Shown here: in pieces, positions 1 through 10,000 of the stretch
Numbering within the stretch: the first letter of the stretch is position 1
How the letters are laid out: the number at the start of each line of letters is the position of its first letter
Assembly (NCBI RefSeq): GCF_900110105.1
Contig: NZ_FOCL01000005.1
Span: 248,001-312,000 of the forward strand
Direction: 5' to 3'
DNA from: Mucilaginibacter gossypiicola
GTDB taxonomy: Bacteria > Bacteroidota > Bacteroidia > Sphingobacteriales > Sphingobacteriaceae
DNA length: 64,000 nt
Program-made: the position numbers and the translations under genes
Notes under the pieces: generated by a model
Databases searched by the model: none
The model's input: only the letters and a program-made list of their open reading frames with translations
Told to the model about the DNA's origin: nothing

Positions 1-999
1 CTTTGGGGAAAAATTCCGTTGATCACATCGGAGGTGTATGATCCGGAAGTGTTAAAGGTTAGTACATCTGCCCCGGCTGAAGTTTATAAACTGATTGAAA
101 GTGACCTGCTTAACGCAGAAAAAATGATGGCTAATAAAAAGCTTGATGCAGGCCGTGCGTCAAAAGGTGCCGCATCCGCGCTTTTGGCTGATGTTTATTT
201 AACTGAAGGAGGCTGGCCGATAAACGATAACGCCAAATATGCGCTGGCTGCGGCCAAAGCAAAAGAGGTAATCGACAATAAGGCTGCTTATGGCTTCGAC
301 CTTGTTTCTGATTTGAGTACTTTATGGCAGAATACCAAAACGGGAGCTGCAACATCTGAGGAAGTATTCGCTATTCATAACTGTGGTGCATGTAACTGGT
401 TTAATGCCAATGCACTATATGGTTCATCAGCAATGCCGGGGGAAGAAAATGGCTGGGACGATTATTTTACAGAAATCAGATTTTTTAATGATTTTCCGGC
501 CGGTATACGAAAAGACGTCACATTTCATACCGTAATCAAAAAGAACGATGGTACAACGATCCCCTGGCAGAGCGATGCCGTTAAGCATCCTTACTTTCAA
601 AAATTCAGGGCACCTGTAGAAGGCAGTACAGATGGGTCCAGTGGCACTGTACATATGATGCGATATGCTCATGTATTATTAATTTATGCCGAAGCTGCAG
701 CAAGGACAGGAAATGTTAACGAAGAGGCTTACAATAGTATCAATGCCATTCGCACCCGGGCAGGCTTAGCTCCCTTAAGCGGCTTATCTACAACTGACTT
801 TGTAAACGCGGTCATTAATGAAAGGGCATGGGAGTTTGCAGGAGAGTTTACCAGGTGGTTTGATATAACCCGCTTACAAATGTTACCGCAAATCATTGCC
901 AAAAGAGATCCTTCTGAAAACGCGCCGATCGGAGCTCCGCAATACTATCTGCCTATACCGGCTGGTGATCTTCAGCTTGACCCGAATTTAGGAAAATAA
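1..999 (+). CDS. SusD/RagB-family outer-membrane lipoprotein, C-terminal part
   Basis: This is the C-terminal ~332 residues of a SusD/RagB glycan-binding lipoprotein, which works with a SusC TonB-dependent porin to import oligosaccharides. The frame is open from base 1, so the gene starts before the window and the TTG at 19 is not a real start. Family marks are the TPR-like segment with 'ASALLADVYL' (about residues 56-65), the 'MRYAHVLLIYAEAAAR' helix, 'AINAIRTRAGL', the 'NERAWEFAGEFTRWFDI' signature near the end, and the 'YYLPIPAGDLQLDPNLGK' C-terminus. Its SusC partner is presumably just upstream. The DUF5107/TPR gene follows after 41 bp and probably belongs to the same operon. Confidence 0.93.
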   Translation, partial: LWGKIPLITSEVYDPEVLKVSTSAPAEVYKLIESDLLNAEKMMANKKLDAGRASKGAASALLADVYLTEGGWPINDNAKYALAAAKAKEVIDNKAAYGFDLVSDLSTLWQNTKTGAATSEEVFAIHNCGACNWFNANALYGSSAMPGEENGWDDYFTEIRFFNDFPAGIRKDVTFHTVIKKNDGTTIPWQSDAVKHPYFQKFRAPVEGSTDGSSGTVHMMRYAHVLLIYAEAAARTGNVNEEAYNSINAIRTRAGLAPLSGLSTTDFVNAVINERAWEFAGEFTRWFDITRLQMLPQIIAKRDPSENAPIGAPQYYLPIPAGDLQLDPNLGK

Positions 1000-1040
1000 T
1001 ACTTCGGCAACCAGGCACACCAAACGACTTCAGATCCCTA

Positions 1041-4000
1041 ATGAAAAACAATAAATTAATATTAAATATGATCGGAATCGCCTTTTTGGCGATTCCATCT
1101 TTTGTTTCCGCTCAGGAACCTGTTACGATACGTGAAGTTGAACAGGTTATACCAACTTATATGTCTGGTTTACCGGATCCAAACCCTATGTTTTTTTTCG
1201 GCAAAGAATCCCAGGGTGCTGAAGGGCGAATATATCCTTATCCCCTTTATGATAATCTAACCAACAAGCTTGGTGAAAAAACATATCAGCTCATTTATCT
1301 TGAGAATGAATATGTTAAGATCGGCATCTTACCCGAAATTGGTGGCAGGATATTTTCTGCACTGGATAAAACCAATAATTACGATTTTGTTTACAATCAA
1401 CATGTTATTAAACCTGCGCTTATCGGTTTAATCGGATCGTGGATTTCGGGCGGTATCGAATGGAATATCCCTCATCATCACAGGGCAAGCACTTTTATGC
1501 CTGTACAGTGGAGCAAGGAAGAGCATGCCGATGGGAGTAAAACAATTTGGGTTGGTGAGCTTGAGATCCGTCAGCGTATGCGCTGGGCTGTTGGTTACAC
1601 ACTGCGGCCTGGTAGCTCTGTGCTTGAATGTGCTGTGCGCATCATCAACAGAACACCACTTGCAAACACGATGCTCTGTTTTGCCAATGTTGCTGTTCAT
1701 ACAAACAAAGATTACCAGGTTATTTTTCCTCCCGCTACGCAGTGGGCCACCGGCCACAAAAAACGCGAGTTTTTTAAATGGCCCGTCGTTGATATGCTGG
1801 ATATGAGCTTCTATAAAAATAACTATAAATCAGCCTCATGGTTCGCCGTAAATAACCAGGATGATTTTGTTGCCGGATATGATCATGGTGTAAATGCCGG
1901 AACAATGACCATTGCCGATCATCACATAGTTCCCGGAAAGAAATTTTTTACCTGGGGAGTGGATAACATGTGGGATAAAATTCTGACGGATAAAGACGGT
2001 CCTTACCTCGAAATTATGGTGGGCGCTTATTCAGATAACCAACCGGATTATTCCTGGCTACAACCTTTTGAAGAGCGTTCTTTCCTGATGTCCTGGTACC
2101 CTTTTCGGGGGATAGGAGGTGTGAAGAACTCGAACTTAGACGCTGCTGTAAACCTTGAGGTTAAAGCCGGAAAAGCAGTGCTTGGCTTTTACACAACCCA
2201 TGCTTATAAAAGCGCGTCGGTTAGTTTACGTGCTGGCGATAAAACGTTGATTCAGGAGAGTATCACTATTGATCCTGGAAAACCGTATACTGCCGAGATT
2301 ACATTACCTGTTGGGTTGGATGAACATGATCTTCGGGCCTCTATTACAGCCGGGGGGCGTGAACTGGTATCGTATTCCCCGGTTCGCCTGGTGCCGGTGC
2401 CGAAGCCTGTTGGCACTTTACCGGTAGGCCGGCCCCAAACGATTAAAAATGATGAAGAACTTTTCCTGGCAGGCCAGCGCGTTGATCAGTTTCATGATGC
2501 CCGTCTCGATGCTGATCTTTACTGGGAAGAGTTGCTGAAACGTGATTCAGGTAACGTAAGTGCCAACACCGGCATGGGGATACTGAATTTACAAAAAGCT
2601 AAGTACACGACAGCTGAGAAATATTTTAACAAAGCATTGGCGCGCCTGACTGCGCAATATACCACACCCAAAAATGCTGAACCTCTTTATTACCTTGGGG
2701 TGGCGCTAAAAGCACAGGGGCGGCTTGAGGATGCTTATGCGGCTTTTTACAAAGCAACCTGGAGCCAGGAATGGAAATCGCCATCTTTTTTCTCGTTAGC
2801 CGAAATTTCATCGTTAAACGGGAATTATGCGGAGGCATTGAATTTAGTGAACCAGGCTTTGGATGCAAACGCGTTGAATCTCCGGGCTTACGGCCTTAAA
2901 GCGGCGCTGTTGCGTAAGCTTGGCCGTACAGAAGAGGCATTGAATTTGTTGGCGTATGCCAGCGAAAAAACAGATCCGCTTGACGTACGTTTTATGGCCG
3001 AAAAATGGCTGGCCACCAAAGCAGGCGATGATTACGAAAGGCTTGTGAAGACGCTAACAGAGAATCAGCCAGATGCTCAGGAAGTTGCCGCTGAGTATTA
3101 CGATGCCGGACTTTGGAGTGACGGCCTGGCTGTTCTGGAAACAATTGTTTTAAAAGATGGCGGGAATACTGTGTCGCCACTGGTCTATTATTATCTTGGT
3201 GATTTCGCTGAAAAACTAAACGAAAAAGAACCGGCGGCAGCCTATCGGCACAAGGCGAGCCTTCAGTTGCCTGATTACGTTTTTCCCTTTCAATCAGAGG
3301 TTATCAATGTGCTCAGAAGGGCTATGCTGGCAAACCGAAAAGATGCAAAGGCTCCTTATTATCTTGGAAACCTGCTTTATGATTGGCAACCGGAAGAAGC
3401 TTTCAGTTTATGGCAGGCATCGGCGGCAATAGATCCTGAATTCCCGGTTACGTGGAGAAATCTGGCTATAGCGTATGCTCACCTGCCTGGAAAAGATTCG
3501 CAAATTAAAGCGATTGCCAGCCTTGAAAAAGCAGTATCATTTAAAAATCCTTATCCAACGCATTTTGCTGAATTAGACAGGCTTTATAAGGCTGCGGGCA
3601 CCTCTGTTACAAAGCGGCTCAGCATTTTGGAAAAAAATGAAGCGGTGGTTGCACAAAATGATGAAGCGCTTGGCGATATGATTACCCTGAAGATATTTAC
3701 AGGCAAAGCCGATGCAGCCATTCAGTTGCTGCAATCACGAACTTTTAGCATCTGGGAAGGTGGTAGCGCATTTAATACCGGGTTAGCCTGGGCAGATGCC
3801 CACCTGGTTAGAGGGCTTAAGTTTTACAGGGCTATGAAGTATCAGGAAGCTATAGCCGATTTTGAAGCTGCCCTGCTGCCCCCCGATAATCTGCGGGCCG
3901 AACAGCGTTTCGATGTACATAAAGTAGCACTTTTTTATTGGACAGGATGCGCTTACGCGGCTTTGGGCGAGAAGAAAAAGGCCGATATTGCCTGGAAAAA

Positions 4001-4367
4001 TACGTTCGCTTTAAAAGAAACTGAGTATGCCGGTGGCCATGATAAAACAGGAAGCAAAACTTTAAAAGCAAACGAACAGCTCTATTTTCAAACGCTCGCA
4101 AAACAAAAAATCAATTTAACCGGTCCATCTCCGGCAGCATTTGAAGAAATGATAAAATCAGGGGCAGCCGATGCCTTAGCTGCAAAAAAGGCTATAGGAG
4201 TATCCGGACCGGTAGCGCCTGATACAAATGCTGCAGAAGCACATTATGTAGCAGGCCTTGGTTATTTGGGGCAGGGACAGCAAGAAAATGCCAGAAAAGA
4301 ATTTACAAACGCTTTGGCTTTATCTCCTGATTTTCTAAATGCGCAACTTGCACTTGACTGGCTTTAA
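1041..4367 (+). CDS. DUF5107 domain protein with TPR repeats, secreted
   Basis: A 1108-residue protein with a signal peptide (residues 1 to about 24, ending 'FVSAQ'). Residues ~35-350 match what I know as DUF5107 ('YENDYVKIGILPEIGGRI'-like segment, 'GIEWNIPHHHR', 'YDHGVNAGTM'), a galactose-mutarotase/beta-sandwich-like fold often found in Bacteroidota glycan loci. Residues ~470-1105 are helical and TPR-like ('ALYYLGVALKAQGRLEDAYAAFYKA', 'NLRAYGLKAALLRKLGRTEEA', and a last repeat 'AEAHYVAGLGYLGQGQQENA'; only short parts are quoted). The biochemical role is not established. Its place directly behind a SusD gene suggests periplasmic or surface handling of glycans. Start ATG at 1041, 41 bp after the SusD stop. 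Confidence 0.85.
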   Translation: MKNNKLILNMIGIAFLAIPSFVSAQEPVTIREVEQVIPTYMSGLPDPNPMFFFGKESQGAEGRIYPYPLYDNLTNKLGEKTYQLIYLENEYVKIGILPEIGGRIFSALDKTNNYDFVYNQHVIKPALIGLIGSWISGGIEWNIPHHHRASTFMPVQWSKEEHADGSKTIWVGELEIRQRMRWAVGYTLRPGSSVLECAVRIINRTPLANTMLCFANVAVHTNKDYQVIFPPATQWATGHKKREFFKWPVVDMLDMSFYKNNYKSASWFAVNNQDDFVAGYDHGVNAGTMTIADHHIVPGKKFFTWGVDNMWDKILTDKDGPYLEIMVGAYSDNQPDYSWLQPFEERSFLMSWYPFRGIGGVKNSNLDAAVNLEVKAGKAVLGFYTTHAYKSASVSLRAGDKTLIQESITIDPGKPYTAEITLPVGLDEHDLRASITAGGRELVSYSPVRLVPVPKPVGTLPVGRPQTIKNDEELFLAGQRVDQFHDARLDADLYWEELLKRDSGNVSANTGMGILNLQKAKYTTAEKYFNKALARLTAQYTTPKNAEPLYYLGVALKAQGRLEDAYAAFYKATWSQEWKSPSFFSLAEISSLNGNYAEALNLVNQALDANALNLRAYGLKAALLRKLGRTEEALNLLAYASEKTDPLDVRFMAEKWLATKAGDDYERLVKTLTENQPDAQEVAAEYYDAGLWSDGLAVLETIVLKDGGNTVSPLVYYYLGDFAEKLNEKEPAAAYRHKASLQLPDYVFPFQSEVINVLRRAMLANRKDAKAPYYLGNLLYDWQPEEAFSLWQASAAIDPEFPVTWRNLAIAYAHLPGKDSQIKAIASLEKAVSFKNPYPTHFAELDRLYKAAGTSVTKRLSILEKNEAVVAQNDEALGDMITLKIFTGKADAAIQLLQSRTFSIWEGGSAFNTGLAWADAHLVRGLKFYRAMKYQEAIADFEAALLPPDNLRAEQRFDVHKVALFYWTGCAYAALGEKKKADIAWKNTFALKETEYAGGHDKTGSKTLKANEQLYFQTLAKQKINLTGPSPAAFEEMIKSGAADALAAKKAIGVSGPVAPDTNAAEAHYVAGLGYLGQGQQENARKEFTNALALSPDFLNAQLALDWL

Positions 4368-4466
4368 GTGAAATACTTGATAACTATTTTTTGTCCTTTA
4401 TTGAAAAATCGATTAACTCACCATAAAAATCATTGTTTGAGTAAATTATAACTAATAAAAAATTTA

Positions 4467-5462
4467 ATGAATAAAATCTTCCTGACTGCATTGCTCATCA
4501 TTAATCTTGGGCTTATTTTTACTAGTAATGCTCAATTGGCCCGTACAGGCGTCAATGAATATACGCCATCGTTAGATATTGATGGAGAACCCATAAACGC
4601 ACACGGTGGCGGGGCGTTGTTTTTTAAGGGCGTATATTATCTTTTTGGCGAAATCAAGAAAGGCAAAACCTGGCTTGTTCCGGGAATGAACTGGGAAGAT
4701 TACCGCGTACCTGCCGGGGGCGTATCCTGCTATTCGTCAACCGATTTAAAGCATTGGAAAAATCTGGGTACGGTATTAAAGCCAACCACGAACGCGCCTG
4801 ATTACGACCTGGATACAGGCAGGGTGATTGAGCGGCCAAAAGTTATCTATAACGAGAAAACCAAAAAGTTTGTAATGTGGATGCACATCGATAAAAACGA
4901 TTACCAGTATTCGAGGGGAGGAGTTGCTGTTAGTGATGTTCCGTGGGGGCCGTACCGTTACCTGGGCTCTGTGAAACCTAATGGCCAGATGCTAAGAGAT
5001 ATGAACTTATTTAAGGATACAGATGGCAAAGCTTATCTTATTTATTCGTCTGAGGATAATTTTACGATGCATATTTGCCTCCTGAGCGATGATTACCTTA
5101 AACCAACACAAAAATATTCCAGGATATTGATAAAAAGGAAGCGGGAAAGTCCGGCGGTGTTTGAACACAAGGGTAAATATTTTTTAATTACATCCGCTTG
5201 TTCAGGCTGGTCGCCTAATGCTGCTTCATACGCCATTGCCGATCACATATTGGGGCCATGGTCAGAACGCGGAAATCCATGTAAAGGTAAGAATGCTGAT
5301 AAAACGTTCTTTCTTCAGGGTGGATTTGTAATACCGGTAAATAACAAGCCCGGAGAATTTATATTTATGGGCGACCGCTGGAATAAAATGGATCTTGAAA
5401 AGTCTGATTACTTATGGCTGCCTATACACTTAAACGGAAGTAAAATGAGGATTTACAATTAG
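4467..5462 (+). CDS. GH43 family protein, exo-beta-1,3-galactanase type (GH43_24-like)
   Basis: A 331-residue five-bladed beta-propeller hydrolase with a signal peptide (1 to ~22). The 'NAHGGGALFF...YYLFGE' opening is typical of the GH43 group containing exo-beta-1,3-galactanases, in which the usual catalytic-base Asp is missing. Residues matching the characterised enzymes can be placed: Glu122 in 'ERPKVIYN', candidate acid Glu227 in 'ESPAVFEHKGKYFLITSA', and Gln284 in 'LQGGF'. Expected activity is release of galactose from the beta-1,3-galactan backbone of type II arabinogalactan. It has a paralogue at 5957-6973. The family call is firm; the exact substrate is inferred from residues recalled from the family. 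Confidence 0.85.
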   Translation: MNKIFLTALLIINLGLIFTSNAQLARTGVNEYTPSLDIDGEPINAHGGGALFFKGVYYLFGEIKKGKTWLVPGMNWEDYRVPAGGVSCYSSTDLKHWKNLGTVLKPTTNAPDYDLDTGRVIERPKVIYNEKTKKFVMWMHIDKNDYQYSRGGVAVSDVPWGPYRYLGSVKPNGQMLRDMNLFKDTDGKAYLIYSSEDNFTMHICLLSDDYLKPTQKYSRILIKRKRESPAVFEHKGKYFLITSACSGWSPNAASYAIADHILGPWSERGNPCKGKNADKTFFLQGGFVIPVNNKPGEFIFMGDRWNKMDLEKSDYLWLPIHLNGSKMRIYN

Positions 5463-5956
5463 CGGTGAGTCATGTCGAAATGTTACCCTAGGCGCAACAT
5501 TGTATGATCATTTTTGAAGCTTTAGCCGAGTAAGTTAGTTAGGATCTCCGGTTTTATATACGGAGGCTGGCGCATTAATAGGTTTCAACAGGTGTAGACA
5601 CCAGCGATTGAATTGCAGGGTTGGAAACCTGTTTAAGAAGTTGCCGCGGATAAGGACTATTTGCTATAAAATTACTTATTGAAATACTCGATGTTAATGC
5701 TTCAGGCAACAATTCATGCAAAAAGCAGGGATATTCAATTTTGTGCCCCCCTTGATTGAACTTTCAGCCCCCTTTCCATTTAAACCGTACTTAATATTTT
5801 AGTGCTAATTATAAACCAGATTGGCAAGGGCTTTACCTGCCTGTTAATATTCGTCTAAATAGTTCGCAACCGTACATGAGTAAAATACTTTGGTTAAACT
5901 GGCCGGCATTTCAACAAATCTGACAACGTTAAATAATCTAATTATTAAAATTAAGT
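5463..5956 (+). promoter_or_regulatory. Intergenic region with C-rich direct-repeat operator candidate
   Basis: 494 bp without a credible gene. It holds CCCCCC at 5746-5751 followed by TTGATT and a second C-run at 5768-5772, so the two runs start 22 bp apart, about two helical turns. The same layout occurs before the SusC gene and before the lectin gene. Its position, about 205 bp before the GH43 start, suggests an activator site for the hybrid regulator encoded at 7089. The promoter itself could not be placed with confidence. Confidence 0.5.
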
Positions 5957-6973
5957 ATGAGAATTAAGTTCCACACAATCTTTTCTGCGCTTTTACTATT
6001 TCAGTTTTTTTTATCCGTAAACAGCGGTTTTGCACAGGCTGTGCCCGGTGGTTTAATCAAACCCGGCGAGCTTTGGCCCGATAATAATCGCAATCATGTA
6101 CAGGCTCACGGAGGCGGAATAATAAAGGTGGGCGATACCTATTTTTGGTTTGGCGAGTACCGGGCAAAGGATAACGATCCCGATCTGCGTTACGTAGGCT
6201 GCTACTCTTCAAAAGATCTCACCAATTGGACTTTTCGAAATACTGTAATAAAAATCAGCGATCCGGAGAACTTAGGTAAAAACTGGGTACTGGAGCGTCC
6301 GAAGGTATACTATAACAAAAAGACACAAAAGTATGTGATGTATATGCACATTGATGACGGTAATTATAAACTGGCACGAGTAGGTGTGGCTGTTTCAGAT
6401 AAAGTTGATGGTAGTTACAGCTATCTGAAAAGCTTCAGGCCCCTCGGACATGAAAGCCGCGACATCGGACAGTTTGTAGATGACGATGGCGCCGCTTATC
6501 TGATTTTTGAAGATCGACCGTTTGGGTTCAGAATCGCTTCACTTTCTGATGATTACCTGAATGTGGAAAAGGAAATATGCTTGATCCCGTTTCATATGGA
6601 AGGCGGCGCATTAATTCATTATAAAGGGCTGTATTATGCCATAGGGTCGGCATTAACAGGATGGAGGCCCAATCCCAATAAATATGCTACAGCTACTTCC
6701 CTGGCCGGACCATGGTCTGAATTTAAAGATATTGCTCCGCCAGAAACCCTTACTTATGGCGCACAGTCTACAATGATCGTAAAGGTTGTGGGAGATAAAT
6801 CGACGACAGCTATTTTTATGGGAGATATATGGAAACCTTCAGAGCAGTGGAATTCTTCATATTTATGGATGCCCTTGAATATCGGAGAGGGAAAACTTAG
6901 CTTACCAGCCCCGAAACCATGGCATTTAGATGTAAAATCAGGTAAATGGAATTATACGCCTTCTGCTAAATAA
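5957..6973 (+). CDS. GH43 family protein, second exo-beta-1,3-galactanase-type paralogue
   Basis: A 338-residue secreted propeller hydrolase (signal peptide to ~residue 27, 'GFAQA'). It is a diverged paralogue of the gene at 4467: it shares 'QAHGGGIIKVGDTYFWFGE', Glu113 in 'ERPKVYYN', Glu215 in 'EGGALIHYKGLYYAIGSA', and Gln270 in 'YGAQSTMI'. The 'AQST' setting of the Gln fits the characterised beta-1,3-galactanases better than the first copy does. Predicted to remove galactose from beta-1,3-galactan. Unlike the first copy it has a 494-bp upstream region with the C-rich motif, so it may head its own transcription unit; the regulator gene follows after 115 bp. Confidence 0.85.
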   Translation: MRIKFHTIFSALLLFQFFLSVNSGFAQAVPGGLIKPGELWPDNNRNHVQAHGGGIIKVGDTYFWFGEYRAKDNDPDLRYVGCYSSKDLTNWTFRNTVIKISDPENLGKNWVLERPKVYYNKKTQKYVMYMHIDDGNYKLARVGVAVSDKVDGSYSYLKSFRPLGHESRDIGQFVDDDGAAYLIFEDRPFGFRIASLSDDYLNVEKEICLIPFHMEGGALIHYKGLYYAIGSALTGWRPNPNKYATATSLAGPWSEFKDIAPPETLTYGAQSTMIVKVVGDKSTTAIFMGDIWKPSEQWNSSYLWMPLNIGEGKLSLPAPKPWHLDVKSGKWNYTPSAK

Positions 6974-7088
6974 TTATGCTGATTGAATTAAAATGAGTAT
7001 TAGATTTATTATAACCACCGGTAACAGATAGCAAAGTTTACCAAGAGTTTAGCCTGCACTTGAAATAAGTATCCGATAATTTCACCCA

Positions 7089-10000
7089 ATGAAATATAGT
7101 ATATTACCTATTTTATTTATTTTGCTGATCGGTAATCCTTTAAAAATTAGCGCCCAGCAGTTTTCTTACCTGGGGATTGAACGGGGATTATCCAATAATA
7201 CCATTAGCGCTATCCACAAAGATAAATTCGGATTTATGTGGTTTGGCACACTGGATGGCCTCAACCGTTTTGACGGATACAATTTCCAGGTATTCAGAAA
7301 CAGGCTTGGTGACACAAGTTCCCTCTCAAACGATATTATTACGACTGTAAATTCTGATCGGACAGGTAATATCTGGGTCGGCACTCAAAAAGGTTTAAAT
7401 ATACTGGATAACAAAGCTTTGACGTTTTCTGCTGCTTATTATCGAAGTGGTATCGGCAAAAATATAGTGATAGACCGCTGGATAACTGATATAAAATCAG
7501 ATAGGAAAGGAAATATATACGTCGGCGCAACAGATATTGGTTGTTTATTATTCAGGCATGGTTCCCGGCAGGCGGTACCTATACCCCTCATTAATCAAAA
7601 AAAGAAAACATTAAATTATACCGTAACTGCAATTGACGCCAGTGATGATAAGCAGGTTTGGATAACGGTTGATTTTGTTGGTTTATGCTACTTTGAACCT
7701 ATCCTTAATGCCTTTATTTCTGTTAATAATTCATTTCAGCAGCCTACATCTGTCCAATCAGATCATGTGGGTGGAATATGGATAGGAACAACAGGCGGGC
7801 TCTATCATTATCAGGTCAGGGAAGCTGAGCTTCATAAGTTTGCTATTAAGGATCCGGGCTTGAGCAATGCAAAAATTACGAGTGTTATTTTAGATAGGAA
7901 TAATGTATTATGGGCCACTACCGATGGAGAAGGGATTTTGAAGATTAATGCCGCCGGCGAATATAGTTTACTAAAAAAGCGGGATGGTTCGGGTGCTTTA
8001 TCCAGCGATGCTGTCAACACTATTTTTGAAGATGAACAGTCAAGAAAATGGATCGGAACGCTCAGAGGTGGAATAGATATTATCGATAATAAGAAAAATC
8101 AATTCAGAACGTACTCCAATATTCCGTATAAAGCCAACAGCCTCGTCAGTAACTTTACTTTTTCTTTCTGCGAAGACAAAGATAAGAATGTATGGATCGG
8201 GACCGACGGGGGAGGCATCAGCATTTGGAAAAGAAAACTAAATACATTTGAGAATTTTAGTTTTAAACCAGGTGAAACAGGCAGCTTAAATGATAATTAT
8301 GTTACCAGTATAGTATGCGATAGCAGGCAGGAGATCTATGTAGCAACTTTTAGGCAGGGTGTGAGTAAGTATAACGCATCAGTACGGAAATTTACACCGG
8401 TACCTTTCCGTACCCAGAGCCGGTCAACTTCAGTTTGGAAGCTTTATAAAGATCATAAAAATCAGCTTTGGGCCACCGCCTTGCGGGGAAATCATAACGG
8501 GTATGATAAAAACCGTTTATTTAAGTACGATGAAATTACACACACTTTCATTCCTGCCCCATTCCCGGTAAATGCGGATATGATCTCAATAACGGACGAT
8601 GACCCTGATCATTTATGGCTCGGAAGTTTTACAGGCCTGGTACATGCCAGCAAGATAACCGGCATAGACAAGGTGATTAATTTAAATACTGCTGTAAGGG
8701 CACTTTATAAAGCAAGGTCGGGTAAGCTCTGGATAGGAACTTATGGAAAAGGGCTAATGTGTTACAATGCTTTTAATAATACCTTTTTGAATTATACCGA
8801 AGTTGAAGGGTTGTCTAATAACAAAGTCCTCAACATAGAAGAAGACACTAAAGGGGATATTTGGGTAAGTACGTATAACGGCATATCCAAGCTCAACCCG
8901 CAGACCGGTAAATTTGAAAATTTTTATGCCGCTGATGGCCTGCAATCCAATCAGTTTTATTTTAATGCTTCCGCGCACCTTAGCACCGGAGAACTTATGT
9001 TCGGGGGGATCAAAGGATTTAATATTTTTTATCCGGACAGCGTTGTCCAGTATCATGATTTTCCGCCGGTATTTATATCGGGCTTACGGATTTCTAACGC
9101 GACAATCGATGCCAAAAGTGAATTTGTTCCCGGCTCCCAGGATTTTTACACGATCGACAAACTTAAGCTGCCTTATGACAAAGCAATTATATCTGTAGAT
9201 TATGTTGCTTTGGAATATTCCCTGCCGGAAAAAATCCAATATGCTTATTTTCTCCAGGGAAGAGATAAATCATGGAATTATGTGAACTATCAGCGCAGCG
9301 TTAATTATTCTCATCTGAATGAAGGCCGTTACCTGCTGAAAATTAAGTCTACCAACGCTTCAGGAATTTGGAACAACCGTGAACGAATGATCGAAATCAT
9401 CGTCTTGCCGCCTTGGTACAGAACATGGTGGGCCTATTTGATTTACGCAGTATTGCTCATTGCTTCCATTTACGCTTACCTCTATTACCATAAAAACCAG
9501 ACACAGCTAAAATATGAAGTGAAATTTGTAAAGGAAATAAACGAAAAGAAAATAGCGTTCTTTACCAATATTTCCCATGAATTAAGGACGCCACTAACCT
9601 TAATTGTTAACCCGATCAAGGAACTACTGCACTCAAACGGCGCCAATCTTGATTTGGTGGACATCAGTGCCGTATACCGGAATTCCCGTCGTTTGCTGAG
9701 CCTTGTTGACCAGCTGTTATTGTTTCGATCCTCTGAGAATGAAATTTCTGCATTTCAACCCCAGGTCATTAACCTTAAAGAAGTCTGTTACGAGGTTTTT
9801 CTTTGTTTTACCAATCAGATCAAATCCAAAAGCATAAATTATAAGTTTGATTGCCAGGAGGATATGATAAGTGCATATGCAGACCGGGATAAATTGGAAA
9901 TAATTTTATTTAATATCATTTCCAATGCAATTAAATATACCCCTGAGCATGGAAATGTAAGCTTAACGATAAAGATCAACAATAGCAATATTGAGATTTC

